This document shows positions 41,460-50,693 of a stretch of DNA of 64,000 bases, piece by piece; positions within the stretch are counted from its first letter, which is position 1; every line of letters starts with the position of its first letter. The notes under the pieces were generated by a model. It made no database searches. It had not been told where the DNA came from and worked only from the letters and a program-made list of their open reading frames with translations. A program made the translations under genes and the position numbers. The DNA comes from Fredinandcohnia aciditolerans (GTDB lineage: Bacteria > Bacillota > Bacilli > Bacillales > Bacillaceae_L). Location: positions 180,186 through 244,185 of the forward strand of contig QGHH01000001.1 in assembly GCA_003640645.1 (NCBI GenBank), read 5' to 3'.

Positions 41460-41807
41460 ATGAGTGATTTATTTAACTCATTAATAACTGAACTAAGAAG
41501 AGGAACGTTGACACTAGCGGTTTTGAGTCAATTACGAACCCCACAATATGGCTATTCCCTAGTCCAGTTATTAGAGGGGTCAGGTATCAACATTGAGCAA
41601 AGTACGTTATATCCACTGCTTCGTCGGCTGGAAAAACAGGAACTAGTGACAAGCAATTGGGACACAACGGAGAGTAGGCCCAGAAAGTACTATGTTTTGA
41701 GTGAATACGGTCTCGAAATCTTTTTACAATTAAAAAAGGAATGGATTCAAAATTCGAAAGAGCTATATAAATTATTAGAGGGAGAGGAAGATTATGAATC
41801 TGATTGA
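41460..41807 (+). CDS. PadR family transcriptional regulator
   Basis: A 115-residue winged-helix protein: RRGTLTLAVLSQLRTPQYGYSL, then STLYPLLRRLEKQELVTSNW and the beta-wing RKYYVLSEYG. ATG 41460 follows GAGGTGG. It overlaps the next gene by 14 bases. PadR plus HAAS-type membrane protein pairs are common in Firmicutes and usually control membrane stress or transporter functions; here the pair is alone. Confidence 0.93.
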   Translation: MSDLFNSLITELRRGTLTLAVLSQLRTPQYGYSLVQLLEGSGINIEQSTLYPLLRRLEKQELVTSNWDTTESRPRKYYVLSEYGLEIFLQLKKEWIQNSKELYKLLEGEEDYESD

Positions 41808-42795
41808 AATTTACATTCAGGAAGTCACGCGACGACTTCCTGAAAAAGTGAGAGATGACATTGCTCTTGAACTGCGGTCGACAATCGAGGACATGTTGCC
41901 CGATGATTACAATGAAGAAGATGTAAAAATCGCGTTAGAAAAATTAGGGAGCCCGGCAAAATTGGCCAGTGGTTATCTTGATCGGCCCATGTACCTTATT
42001 GGACCACGTTATTTTGATGTGTATATTACTTTATTAAAAATGATTATACCGATTGCGGCTGTTATCTCACTCATCGCAATCATCCCTGAGTATTTTCTTG
42101 GGCAACAAGGTGAGGAAACCATCATTAATATGGTATTGGAAATTGTCGGTTTCGGCATATGGAGAATTATTGAAGTATCAATACAAACATTCTTTTGGCT
42201 GACAATTGTGTTTGCCATTATCGAAAGAACGGATAAATCAAAAGATGACCAACCATTAACAGCCAGTCTAAAAAAATGGACTCCAGATGATTTAAAAAGT
42301 ATAACCTATATCCCAAAGAAAAAAGCGATCTCAAAGTTTGAAGTTTTTGGAGGTTTACTATGGACTGCCATTTGGGCAACTCTATATTTTAAAGCAAATC
42401 AGCTTTTAGGTATCTACGAAGGCGGGAAAGATGGACTTGAATTTGTAATTCCAGCCTTAAATCAAGACGTTTTGTTACAGTTCTGGCCAATCGTTCTTAT
42501 TGTGATTGTTACAGAAATTGCACTTGCTTTATATAAATTAATTAAGGGACAATGGACGAAAGGCTTGGCCTTCTCTAATGCTGCTGTCGAACTAATCGGA
42601 GCCATTGTATTCATCGTGATATTCATACATCCGAATATCATGAACCAGGCCTTTATCACCTATATGTCCGAAGACCTTTTCACCATGAACCCAGATCACT
42701 TTAACTCTAGGTTTATTATTGGTGTAATTACTATTCTCTTAGTATCTGCGGCAATTAGTATATATGATGGTTTTCGAAAGGATCGTATCCGATAA
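41794..42795 (+). CDS. HAAS-type (DUF1700-like) membrane protein
   Basis: A 333-residue protein. Seen: an N-terminal helical domain of about 65 residues (EVTRRLPEKVRDDIALELRS, EDVKIALEKLGSPAKLASGY) as in HAAS/DUF1700 proteins, followed by about six to seven membrane segments. ATG 41794 follows GGGAGAGG inside padR, so translation is coupled. Inference: it may transmit a membrane signal to the PadR protein. Terminator at 42818-42841. Confidence 0.85.
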   Translation: MNLIEIYIQEVTRRLPEKVRDDIALELRSTIEDMLPDDYNEEDVKIALEKLGSPAKLASGYLDRPMYLIGPRYFDVYITLLKMIIPIAAVISLIAIIPEYFLGQQGEETIINMVLEIVGFGIWRIIEVSIQTFFWLTIVFAIIERTDKSKDDQPLTASLKKWTPDDLKSITYIPKKKAISKFEVFGGLLWTAIWATLYFKANQLLGIYEGGKDGLEFVIPALNQDVLLQFWPIVLIVIVTEIALALYKLIKGQWTKGLAFSNAAVELIGAIVFIVIFIHPNIMNQAFITYMSEDLFTMNPDHFNSRFIIGVITILLVSAAISIYDGFRKDRIR

Positions 42796-42817
42796 CAGAC
42801 TTTTACCAACTCCCGTG

Positions 42818-42841
42818 GGATTAGTTGTCCTAATCTTTTTC
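42818..42841 (+). terminator. Terminator of padR-HAAS
   Basis: GATTAG (42819-42824) pairs with CTAATC (42830-42835), followed by TTTTT. Confidence 0.7.
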
Positions 42842-42892
42842 TCGAATGCATATAGATGAGTAATAGATATGGAACAAAGGAGTTTGGTAACT

Positions 42893-43216
42893 TTGAATAA
42901 ATTGTTGACCGCCATCGGGATTCTATCCATTATATTTGTGACCGGTGTAATTGAATCAGATGATGTCTATGAATACAAAAATGCAATTTCTGTATCTGGT
43001 ATGTCTTCGGACGAAGAAGTAACAGCAAATCCGGAAGAGGATACTTCAGAAGAGGAACTGATTCTAGAATTGGAGATGCAGTATGTTGACACTGAGATTG
43101 TCAACGGTAATAAGGTTGACATCTACCGTGAATATGAAATTTATCGTAATGAAGCGAATGAAGTAATCAAAAGAGTTCCCACTGACAATTATGAGTATTT
43201 AGAGTATTGGGGATAA
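42893..43216 (+). CDS. Hypothetical exported or membrane-anchored acidic protein
   Basis: A 107-residue protein starting from TTG 42893, which has AAAGGAG ten bases upstream; the ATG at 42869 has no site and would contain that ribosome site. Seen: a hydrophobic N-terminus (LLTAIGILSIIFVTGVI), then a strongly acidic region (DEEVTANPEEDTSEEELILE) and a Tyr-rich end (EYEIYRN, NYEYLEYWG). No lipobox cysteine. I do not recognise the family. Confidence 0.65.
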   Translation: MNKLLTAIGILSIIFVTGVIESDDVYEYKNAISVSGMSSDEEVTANPEEDTSEEELILELEMQYVDTEIVNGNKVDIYREYEIYRNEANEVIKRVPTDNYEYLEYWG

Positions 43217-43220
43217 AGAT

Positions 43221-43260
43221 AAGGAGTTAAGTCCTGTGTATAAGGCTTAACTCCTTTTTT
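43221..43260 (+). terminator. Terminator of the hypothetical gene, convergent
   Basis: AAGGAGTTAAG (43221-43231) pairs with CTTAACTCCTT (43246-43256), followed by TTTT. Confidence 0.88.
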
Positions 43261-43261
43261 C

Positions 43262-43963
43262 TTAACAACTTTCTACAAATCTTGTAAAAATACGTTTCGC
43301 AATCTCATCACCATTGACCGCCAAGCCTTCAGGATGCCATTGCACGCCTAACACAAAAGAATGTCCCTTGCTTTCGATTGCCTCGATGATTCCATCTGAA
43401 GCAACCCCTGAAACCTCAAGTGGATATGGTACATGGCGAACTGCCTGATGATGGTACGTATTCACCCTAAATTCAGAAGTCCCAGCAATAGATTCTAGCA
43501 AACTCCCTTCCTTCGCTTTCACAAAGTGGGCAAGATGATATCTTGTTGCCTTCTGTGAGTGCTGAAGAAGTTGAGATTCATGTTGATCATAAATATCCTG
43601 ATACATATCCCCACCAAGTGCGATATTCAAAATCTGGATCCCGCGACATATCGCAAGGATTGGCTTATTTGCATCTAACATCTCCTGAATGATGGCTGGC
43701 TCAAAATCATCTCTTCCTGGCGAAATCGTCCCGAGTTTTGGATGTGGCTCCTCTCCAAATAAGGTTGGGTCAATATCCCCTCCCCCTGTCAGTAGAAGCC
43801 CATCTATCTTACTGGCAATCTGTGAAACATCTTCATCAATGCCAATTGGCAAAATAACCGGAATTCCTCCTGCTCCAATTACAGCTTGAATATAATCATT
43901 CGACAGCGTATGTTTATAATCCAACTCAACATGCGAGGTAACACCAATTATCGGCTTATTCAT
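43262..43963 (-). CDS. Gamma-glutamyl-GABA hydrolase-like class I glutamine amidotransferase
   Basis: A 233-residue PuuD-type peptidase C26 protein. Seen: IGVTSHVELDYKHTLSNDYI, GLLLTGGGDIDPTLFGEE near residue 54, nucleophile cysteine in PILAICRGIQILNIALGG near 105, and the His-Glu pair in GVQWHPE near 216. The family hydrolyses gamma-glutamyl amides such as gamma-glutamyl-GABA. ATG 43963 follows GAGGGGG, 15 bases after the P1 peptidase gene, so the two form an operon. No polyamine genes are near; the true substrate may be another gamma-glutamyl compound. Confidence 0.9.
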   Translation of the reverse strand: MNKPIIGVTSHVELDYKHTLSNDYIQAVIGAGGIPVILPIGIDEDVSQIASKIDGLLLTGGGDIDPTLFGEEPHPKLGTISPGRDDFEPAIIQEMLDANKPILAICRGIQILNIALGGDMYQDIYDQHESQLLQHSQKATRYHLAHFVKAKEGSLLESIAGTSEFRVNTYHHQAVRHVPYPLEVSGVASDGIIEAIESKGHSFVLGVQWHPEGLAVNGDEIAKRIFTRFVESC

Positions 43964-43978
43964 GTCGATTCCCCCTCA

Positions 43979-45028
43979 TTATGAAATGATCTCACTCATC
44001 AGTTCTGCCAATGAATACAGTATGTTTCCATTCCTACCTGTTGTCGTTTTCGCAGCTAGTAATGACTGTAATATCGCTTCCTCTGTGGCGTCTGCTGTTG
44101 CTAAAAAGGCTTGATCCAAGTCATCTTCATGAATGACTTTTATGCTTTGAAGTTCCCCTTTATTTTCATGACTGATTGTGTTTGCGGTTGAGAAACCGAT
44201 GAAAACATCCCCACTCCCATTTCCAATAAAAGAACCGGTTCTACTAAGTCCCACTGATGCACGTTTGATGATTCGCTTTAATTGACGTGATGTCACTGGC
44301 AAATCAGTTGCAATGATGATCATGATGGAGCCTTTGTCACCCTTCTCGCTTTTTGACGAGATCTTCTCTTTGATGATTGGACCCACATGGATTCCGTTTA
44401 GGCGAAACTGATCAATCTCCCCAAAATTCGAGAGCACTAGGACGCCTAAGGTGTAGTTTCCATGAGGATATGTAAGTATTCGTGACGAGGAACCGATCCC
44501 CCCTTTTAGCCCAAAGCATTTCATTCCCGCCCCTGCTCCGATACTGCCTTCTTCGAAATTGGGTGTTGCTGTTTCTAGAGCCTCCCGGACATTCGTTTCC
44601 GTGACGGACCGTTTTCGGATATTATTTAAAAACATATCATTGCACTCGCCGATGACAGGATTTACCGTTCCGGTTGTATCACCGATTCCAGCGTTTTGCT
44701 CAAGCATATAACCTATAAGGTGATTAGAGGCTACCCCCACGCTTAGCGTATTTGTTAGCAGAATAGGTGTTTCAATTGTACCCAGTTCATCGATTTGAAG
44801 AGTCCCCATCGTCTTTCCGAACCCATTCATAGCATATGAAGCAGCAACCACTTTATTGTTAAAAATATTTGTGTCATGTGGGATGATGGCTGTCACCCCT
44901 GTCTGGATATCCCCGTCGGATATGGTGGAGTGGCCGACTCTCACGCCTTTTACATCTGTGATTTTATTTAAAGCTCCTGTTGGTAAGTTACCGATAGTTA
45001 TCCCGTAATCTTTTAGTCTTTTTTGCAT
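43979..45028 (-). CDS. P1 family (DmpA/BapA-type) aminopeptidase
   Basis: A 349-residue S58/DmpA-fold protein. Seen: DYGITIGNLPTGALNKITDVKGVRVGHST at the N-terminus, GVTAIIPHD, NGFGKTMGTLQIDELGTIETPILLTNT near 70, and GSIGAGAGMKCFGLKGGIGSSSR near 165. Members self-cleave and act as beta-peptidyl or D-aminopeptidases. ATG 45028 is preceded by AAAGGG, a little far. Co-transcribed with the gamma-glutamyl hydrolase. The pairing suggests use of unusual amide or beta-amino acid peptides; that is inference. Confidence 0.88.
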   Translation of the reverse strand: MQKRLKDYGITIGNLPTGALNKITDVKGVRVGHSTISDGDIQTGVTAIIPHDTNIFNNKVVAASYAMNGFGKTMGTLQIDELGTIETPILLTNTLSVGVASNHLIGYMLEQNAGIGDTTGTVNPVIGECNDMFLNNIRKRSVTETNVREALETATPNFEEGSIGAGAGMKCFGLKGGIGSSSRILTYPHGNYTLGVLVLSNFGEIDQFRLNGIHVGPIIKEKISSKSEKGDKGSIMIIIATDLPVTSRQLKRIIKRASVGLSRTGSFIGNGSGDVFIGFSTANTISHENKGELQSIKVIHEDDLDQAFLATADATEEAILQSLLAAKTTTGRNGNILYSLAELMSEIIS

Positions 45029-45129
45029 TTTTGTGTAACCCTTTCCGAATGGTATTTGTTATTAGTATAGGTTAAATGGCTCGTTCTTTAGTATAGATGG
45101 GGAGAGATTTTTTTGTAGTGCATTTGGAT

Positions 45130-45288
45130 GGCGTGTAACTGGTTCGGTGTTTCCTGATTTTATCCATTCACAGGCATGTTTCACGGCTTTACTGGTGCGT
45201 ATTCTCCTAAATTCACCCAGGTGCGGGTATGTTTCGGCGTATAACCGGTTCAGTTTTTCCTACTATTATCCAAACAGTGGCCTCTTTT
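45130..45288. repeat. Array 3: about three degenerate units of roughly 52 bp
   Basis: Related segments begin GGCGTGTAACTGG at 45130, GGCTTTACTGG at 45185 and GGCGTATAACCGG at 45236 (spacings 55 and 51), each continuing into a TTTCCTnnnnTTATCCA-like part. Strongly diverged, so boundaries are approximate. It lies in the 45029-45559 gap between divergent genes, with array 4 next to it. Confidence 0.6.
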
Positions 45289-45348
45289 AAGTGTTTAGTA
45301 TGCTACCTAGCTTCAAATATGGCCTATTGATTACTCTTCTACTCTTCT

Positions 45349-45490
45349 AATCTAACAATCGGTCACGTATCACCCGCTTGCGTTCCCTTTCCCCATTCCA
45401 AATCTATCGATTGGGCACGTATCCCACTCTTGCGTTACCTTTCCTTACTCCAAGTCAAAAAATCGGACACGCATCCCCTCTACAATCCAA
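45349..45490. repeat. Array 4: 2.7 tandem 52-bp repeats
   Basis: Units start at 45349, 45401 and 45453, exactly 52 apart, sharing ATCGGnCACGTATCCC and CTTGCGTTnCCTTTCC; the third is cut short. Sequence differs from arrays 1 and 2, though CACnTATC followed by CGCTTG is shared in outline with array 2. It ends about 70 bases before the next gene. Confidence 0.85.
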
Positions 45491-45559
45491 TTAGTTGAAA
45501 TGTTCTGTAGAATTCTATTAAAATGAAACTATCGTTTAGACAATTTAGGAGGGGAAAAC

Positions 45560-46555
45560 ATGAAAGCGTTTGTACATTACAAAGTTCCTGGAATGGACGG
45601 AACATCCTATTCCGATATTGATGAGATTGAACCAAAACAAGGTGAAGTGAAGGTTAAGCTAAAAAGCGCTGGACTCAATCACCGTGATTTATTTGTTTTA
45701 CATAGACATAAAGAAACAGATCCCCCATTAGTAATTGGGTCGGATGGCGCTGGGATTGTTGAAGCGGTTGGCCCTGGTGTTGAAGATGTTAAGATTGGGG
45801 ATGAAGTAATCCTCAATCCTTCCTTAGGCTGGAAAGAAAATAGCGATGCTCCACCTGAAGGTCATGAGATTCTTGGATTACCCGATCACGGAACCTTTGC
45901 CGAAAAAATCACAATCTCTGCGGATAATGTTGGTCCAAAGCCAGCACATTTATCATGGGATGAAGCTGGAGTCTTATCTCTTGCAGCCATGACTGCCTAT
46001 CGCGCATTATTCACTCGTGCAAATGTAAAGCCAACTGATACTATCTTATTACCTGGAATCGGAAGTGGTGCCGTAACGTTCCTTTTACTATTTGCGAAAG
46101 CAATCGGGGCTCGTGTTATCGTTACTTCTCGCTCTGAAGCGAAGCTAAAACAAGCTCTTGAATTAGGCGCTGATGTAGCGATTGATAGCAATGGTAACTG
46201 GAATGAGGCGTTAAATGGAGAAAAAGCAGATATCGTAGTTGAAACAGTTGGAGCAGCGACATTCCATAAATCACTTGGACAGCTTCGAAAGGGTGGAAAA
46301 ATGGTAACATTCGGTGCGTCTGCTGGTGATTCGGTGGACTTCAATCTTCGTGAATTCTTTTATGGTCAATATACATTACTTGGCTCCACCATGGCGAGTA
46401 CAGAAGAGTTTAATGAAATGTTGCAATTTGTCAATGAACATAAAATTAAACCTGTAATTGATAAAGTATACCCTCTGGAAGAAACTAAAAAAGCAATGCA
46501 GCGTATTGACGAAGCTGAACAATTCGGAAAAATCGTGATAAAAATCGAAGACTAA
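45560..46555 (+). CDS. Zinc-binding dehydrogenase, quinone oxidoreductase-like (YogA-like)
   Basis: A 331-residue medium-chain dehydrogenase/reductase. Seen: GROES-like N-terminus with AGLNHRDLFVL and GSDGAGIVEAVGPGVEDVKIGDEV, then a Rossmann domain (ILLPGIGSGAVTFLLLFAKA, VVETVGAATF). The zinc cysteines of true alcohol dehydrogenases are missing, which fits the zeta-crystallin/quinone reductase branch and B. subtilis YogA. NADPH-dependent; substrate unknown. ATG 45560 follows GGAGGGG. Monocistronic. Confidence 0.88.
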   Translation: MKAFVHYKVPGMDGTSYSDIDEIEPKQGEVKVKLKSAGLNHRDLFVLHRHKETDPPLVIGSDGAGIVEAVGPGVEDVKIGDEVILNPSLGWKENSDAPPEGHEILGLPDHGTFAEKITISADNVGPKPAHLSWDEAGVLSLAAMTAYRALFTRANVKPTDTILLPGIGSGAVTFLLLFAKAIGARVIVTSRSEAKLKQALELGADVAIDSNGNWNEALNGEKADIVVETVGAATFHKSLGQLRKGGKMVTFGASAGDSVDFNLREFFYGQYTLLGSTMASTEEFNEMLQFVNEHKIKPVIDKVYPLEETKKAMQRIDEAEQFGKIVIKIED

Positions 46556-46683
46556 AACGTAAAGCTCAAGTCACCCTCACCAACAAGAAGTTCAAGAAAA
46601 GTGCTGAAAAGTAAGTGCTTTTTGCATTCAGAAGCGATCGAATTGTGACCCAGGCCGATTGGCGCCTGATACTAGATAAATCG

Positions 46684-46715
46684 AACTGCACCTTAACAAA
46701 AGGTGCAGTTTTTTT
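46684..46715. terminator. Terminator between converging genes
   Basis: AACTGCACCTT (46684-46694) pairs with AAGGTGCAGTT (46700-46710), then TTTTT on the plus strand. It lies 129 bases after the dehydrogenase stop and at the 3' end of the UDG-like gene. Confidence 0.88.
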
Positions 46716-47457
46716 ATCCAAAATAACTAGCTAACTTTTTCTTCATCTGTTCCTTGTTCTCAGCAAATTGTCTATGGCGGTGACCATTTCCACCTGAGGT
46801 ATGTGGAAATCCATAAAGAACATTATCTGAGGATACATACCCATTTTCTGCAAGGTAGTTGAACACTGCTGTCACATTAACCCCTAGAGGAATGATAAGC
46901 GGATTTTGAATACGTACTAACTCTTCTGTAAAACTATCCATAATATGCTTCTTTAACAGTTCCGTTTTTAACATCTTTGGAGTTGAGCCACTGTAGTTTT
47001 TACCCTTATAGAATACTGGATACCTAATAACAGAAGCGGTTTGAACAAGATGACTGGCAGACGTAAAAAGCTCACTGGTCGATTCAACTTCGAGGTATGA
47101 GTGTAACCCAAGTTCATCGAGCATCCCAATCAGATTTTTCCTCATCGGCCCTTCAAAACTTGAATTCTTTTTCACCTCGTGTAAGAGTTGCTCATCAGAT
47201 AGACCTTTATTTTTCGGATCAAGGATTGTTGAAAATGATTTTTTCATTTGATGTAGACCTGGTGTGATTCCGACAATCATGACTTTTGCAGACTCATTTA
47301 CGTATTCAAATGGGGCATAATAAATTTCGAGGTGCTTATTTTCATCCACTTCCAATAAAAATGTCTTGCTCTTAATGTCTTCTTCCTTATAGTCCCTGGG
47401 CAAGGATAAAATTTTTTGTTTGTATGTTTCGAACTTCGAACCAGCCACGATTGCCAC
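46714..47457 (-). CDS. Uracil-DNA glycosylase-like protein
   Basis: A 247-residue protein with two segments recalling the UDG superfamily: KVMIVGITPGLHQMKKSF near residue 78 (motif 1, GxxPG) and GFPHTSGGNGHRH near 222 (motif 2 region, HP/HTS). The catalytic Asp/Asn next to motif 1 is not obvious, so enzymatic activity is uncertain. The start is GTG 47457 with GGAGG seven bases upstream. It follows kynureninase by 48 bases across a hairpin, probably the last gene of a GNAT-kynU-UDG unit. Confidence 0.7.
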   Translation of the reverse strand: MAIVAGSKFETYKQKILSLPRDYKEEDIKSKTFLLEVDENKHLEIYYAPFEYVNESAKVMIVGITPGLHQMKKSFSTILDPKNKGLSDEQLLHEVKKNSSFEGPMRKNLIGMLDELGLHSYLEVESTSELFTSASHLVQTASVIRYPVFYKGKNYSGSTPKMLKTELLKKHIMDSFTEELVRIQNPLIIPLGVNVTAVFNYLAENGYVSSDNVLYGFPHTSGGNGHRHRQFAENKEQMKKKLASYFG

Positions 47458-47480
47458 ATGAATTCCTCCCTTAAGCTGTA

Positions 47481-47507
47481 AAAGGTATACCGGATTGGTA
47501 TACCTTT
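47481..47507 (-). terminator. Hairpin between kynU and the UDG-like gene
   Basis: AAAGGTATACC (47481-47491) pairs perfectly with GGTATACCTTT (47497-47507), five-base loop; the kynU stop codon overlaps the stem. Only a short TTTT follows on the minus strand, so it may attenuate or protect RNA ends and not fully terminate. Confidence 0.6.
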
Positions 47508-48774
47508 ACGCTACTACGTCTCGTTCATTTTTAAATTTTTCGTATTGTTTTTCGTCCATTATTGTTTTTAACATCTGAACAACTTTCCAAACGTCCTCAT
47601 AGGAATTATAAAGGGGCACTGGTGCAAGTCGGATGATATTTGGAGCTCGAAAGTCTGGAATCACTCCATTTTCTTTTAGCGCCTTACAAATTCGTGCTGC
47701 TTCCTTATGCTCGAGACTTACGTGACCTCCCCTAATAGAATTATCACTGGGTGAGCCAATCGTGAAACCCATACCTGTTAGTTCAGAAGCGATTAGTTCA
47801 ATTAAAAAATTAGTCAATCCAAGAGATTTACTCCGAATATTTTCAATCCTTGCCTCAGCAAACATTTCAAGTGAACCTAGTAAAGGTGCCAAACTTAATA
47901 CATGAGGAGTCCCAATTTGAAAGGTCCCCGCATTGCCCGCTGGCGTAAACGTATGTTCCATATCAAATTGCTTTTCTTTATTCGATCCAAACCATCCCGC
48001 TAAACCCGGTAATATACCAAAGTGCTTACGATTCACATACAATCCTGCAACCGCTCCAGGCCCACCGTTAAGATGCTTATAATTGCACCAAAAGGCAAAG
48101 TCTACATCCCATTCAGAAAAGGAGTGTGGAATCGCACCGATTGAATGACAGCCATCAAACCCGATTAAAATTCCGCGCTTATGCGCTTCATAAGTGAGAC
48201 GTTGCATATCTATGATATGACCACTTCGATACAATATGCTTGGCAAAACCACCAGAGCCACCTCATCGGTCATAGCCGAAATGATGTCTTCTTCAGCAAT
48301 ATATCTTCCATCATGACTTTTTACCCTGATAAGATGCTCATCTGGGTTAAGTCCATGAATTTGCAACTGGCTTTTTAGGGCATAAATATCAGATGGGAAA
48401 TTTAATTCATCCGCAACAATCTTTGTACGTTTCCCTTTTGGCTTATAAAAGGTGGCAACTAATTGATGGAGATTCACCGTCGTTGAACCCGTTACCATCA
48501 CTTCCTCAGGTGATGCTCCAACAAGCGGAGCAAGTAATTCGCTTGCCTGTTCAGACATATAAAACCAAGGTTTCCTCCCTTGTGTCCATCCATCAATCCC
48601 ATATTCTTTCCAATCCTCTAATGAACTAAGTAATGTACGTTCTGCCCGCTTTGATAACAGTCCAAGTGAATTTCCATCCAAATAGATGGTATCCGGTTTT
48701 ATATAAAATTCATCACGGAACGGAGCTAACGGATCCTCTCTATCAAGTTTTCTTGCATACTCTAAAGAATTCAA
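47506..48774 (-). CDS. kynU: Kynureninase
   Basis: A 422-residue PLP enzyme cleaving kynurenine to anthranilate and alanine. Seen: [19 protein letters not shown] near residue 25, GTQGR-like [11 protein letters not shown] near 60, [37 protein letters not shown] with the PLP lysine near residue 230, and [13 protein letters not shown] 48774 is the start: AAGGGGG lies eight bases upstream, and the in-frame ATG at 48801 would overlap the GNAT gene. No kynA or kynB in the window, so the enzyme either works on imported kynurenine or its partners lie elsewhere. Confidence 0.93.
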   Translation of the reverse strand: MNSLEYARKLDREDPLAPFRDEFYIKPDTIYLDGNSLGLLSKRAERTLLSSLEDWKEYGIDGWTQGRKPWFYMSEQASELLAPLVGASPEEVMVTGSTTVNLHQLVATFYKPKGKRTKIVADELNFPSDIYALKSQLQIHGLNPDEHLIRVKSHDGRYIAEEDIISAMTDEVALVVLPSILYRSGHIIDMQRLTYEAHKRGILIGFDGCHSIGAIPHSFSEWDVDFAFWCNYKHLNGGPGAVAGLYVNRKHFGILPGLAGWFGSNKEKQFDMEHTFTPAGNAGTFQIGTPHVLSLAPLLGSLEMFAEARIENIRSKSLGLTNFLIELIASELTGMGFTIGSPSDNSIRGGHVSLEHKEAARICKALKENGVIPDFRAPNIIRLAPVPLYNSYEDVWKVVQMLKTIMDEKQYEKFKNERDVVA

Positions 48775-48787
48775 AACAGATTCCCCC

Positions 48788-49933
48788 TTAAAAGAAATCA
48801 TACATATATGCAGGACGATTCGGAATCATTTTTTCAAATGCTTCTATTTCAATTTCTGATCCTGCAATCATACCAACTGCAAAAAGTTCGTTCGGACGTT
48901 GATGACCGAAGAGGGCCGTGGACAATGCATTAATCGAAAGTTTAATCGCTCCATCTGTGTCGTCGGTAATACGAACCTTGCCATCTTTAATAAGGAATGT
49001 TTTTTCATTCCAAGGTGCAAATGGGTCTGTAATTTGAAGCTTAATCATCTCGTTTCCTGCAAATTTGTATTCTTGTAGAAATGACTCTACATCAACAATT
49101 CGCACCATAAAATATGGACTCACTTCTCGTTTCACGGTCTTTTGTCTCTTTAATGCGAAAAACAATGGTTCTTTTTCAAATGTAATCATTTCGAGCTCAG
49201 AAATCATTGAGTCATGCTGACATATAAAATTCCATAAGCCTTGTCTGGCCTCGACATTAACAGGGACAAATTCCTCAACCGTCATCTTACTATCCTTAAC
49301 TTCATAAAGGACATAACCATTTGGCTTATTTGCTGGATCGTAATAAACCGCAATATTAAGATCATCAACCACGCTTTTCCACCAATCATCCTCCCGAACA
49401 AGCATCCCCGAGAATGTAGTTGCATACTGCGCATAGATCTGTTTAAGCTCTTCCAGATTGGCGTTTTCAAATTGATAACGCTTGATTGTACCATTTGCAG
49501 GTTCAAACATAGTCAAATCAGCTTGCTTATGAAGCGTTTTAAGGCGATTGCTAAATAGTTCCCAGCCATATTTTCGGTAAAAAGATACATCAAATGGATG
49601 CAACATCGAAACGGTAAATCCCTGTGTCCTCATCGTTTCAAGCGCATACGTAAGCAATTCCTTCACATATCCACGTCTTCGGTATTCCGGATACGACGCA
49701 ACACCTGCTATTCCACCCATTTTAAACGGTTTATCCCCCACATATGTGGAGAGTGGTATGAGATGAAACTTTGCAGCTAACTTATTATTTTCATAGATTC
49801 CAAAAATTTGATGGTTTTTAAGTTTTTTAGGAACCTCATCAAGCTGTTGTTCTGAAAGCTTATATGTAAATGCATACTCTGATAAACGCACAGAATCTAA
49901 AAATTGTTCCTCAGTAAGTCTTTCGATTGTCAT
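48788..49933 (-). CDS. Eis-like GNAT N-acetyltransferase with SCP2-type C-terminus
   Basis: A 381-residue protein of the Eis/YfiQ-like group. Seen: GNAT domain with acetyl-CoA loop [21 protein letters not shown] near residue 75, [16 protein letters not shown] near 112, a second degenerate GNAT fold, and a C-terminal sterol-carrier-like domain ([19 protein letters not shown]) ending in the free carboxylate YMYDFF used as a catalytic base in Eis. ATG 49933 follows AGGAG. Members acetylate amines, including aminoglycosides in some cases; substrate here unknown. It precedes kynU by 13 bases. Confidence 0.88.
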   Translation of the reverse strand: MTIERLTEEQFLDSVRLSEYAFTYKLSEQQLDEVPKKLKNHQIFGIYENNKLAAKFHLIPLSTYVGDKPFKMGGIAGVASYPEYRRRGYVKELLTYALETMRTQGFTVSMLHPFDVSFYRKYGWELFSNRLKTLHKQADLTMFEPANGTIKRYQFENANLEELKQIYAQYATTFSGMLVREDDWWKSVVDDLNIAVYYDPANKPNGYVLYEVKDSKMTVEEFVPVNVEARQGLWNFICQHDSMISELEMITFEKEPLFFALKRQKTVKREVSPYFMVRIVDVESFLQEYKFAGNEMIKLQITDPFAPWNEKTFLIKDGKVRITDDTDGAIKLSINALSTALFGHQRPNELFAVGMIAGSEIEIEAFEKMIPNRPAYMYDFF

Positions 49934-49988
49934 AGCCTACCAACTCCTGTTTAGAAAAGAATTAATCTATTGTGACCAATACTCATAT

Positions 49989-50189
49989 TTACTCGCAGCT
50001 AACTTCGTCTAGACTAAAGATATTTTTCGCTTCAAATACAACAGTTTCCCCTTTGTCCATACACGTTTCTAAAATCTGTGTGTTCATTTTGTGGTTATCT
50101 CTAATTTCTAGTATTCTTACAACACCAAACGTTACAATCACAAGACTCCCAATGATTGCAATGAGGAGATTTCGTTTACTTTTACTCAT
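49989..50189 (-). CDS. Small membrane-anchored hypothetical protein
   Basis: A 66-residue protein: basic start MSKSKRN, one membrane segment (residues about 8-25), then a short extracytoplasmic part with two cysteines (Cys43 and Cys65) that could pair. ATG 50189 follows AAGGGGTG. No family recognised. It may be the first gene of the GNAT-kynU unit or independent. Confidence 0.65.
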   Translation of the reverse strand: MSKSKRNLLIAIIGSLVIVTFGVVRILEIRDNHKMNTQILETCMDKGETVVFEAKNIFSLDEVSCE

Positions 50190-50335
50190 TACTTCACCCC
50201 TTCTTTAGGGTAACATAGTTCCCACATTTTTCAATTTACAAAATGAATTTTCGAAATTTTTTAAAAATATTTTTCTGGATTTTTCATTCCATCTGGTGTA
50301 AGATGGTAACATTAACAACGGGGAGATGGTAGAAA

Positions 50336-50653
50336 ATGAGGAAACGATTCGCTCTAGCCATCATCATGTTTGTTGCGATCATGTCTTTTTCAGCTACAAT
50401 CACACATTCCCATGCATTTAAATCACCCGACATTCAAGAAAACACGGTTACTATTAGCAGTGTTTCGATCGACAATTTTTCATCCAATGATGATGGTAAA
50501 TCGAAAATTTCTTTGATGCTTTTTTCAATCACAATGGGGTTTATCGTCCTTCGAGTTTTTATTAACAACATCGAAGTCGACAAATCTTTCCAAAAATTCA
50601 TATGGCTAACACCCATTTTCTATCAATCCAATTATGTGGTAAAGGCTCTTTGA
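50336..50653 (+). CDS. Hypothetical membrane protein (105 residues)
   Basis: Seen: a signal-like N-terminus (FALAIIMFVAIMSFSATITHSHA), a polar segment, and a second hydrophobic stretch (ISLMLFSITMGFIVLRVFI) around residues 60-80. ATG 50336 follows GGGAGATGG. No family recognised. It is followed after 40 bases by a 37-residue ORF, probably in the same transcript. Confidence 0.65.
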   Translation: MRKRFALAIIMFVAIMSFSATITHSHAFKSPDIQENTVTISSVSIDNFSSNDDGKSKISLMLFSITMGFIVLRVFINNIEVDKSFQKFIWLTPIFYQSNYVVKAL

Positions 50654-50693
50654 TTTTTTTACATCATTTTAAAAATCAAGGAGGAGAAAAATT

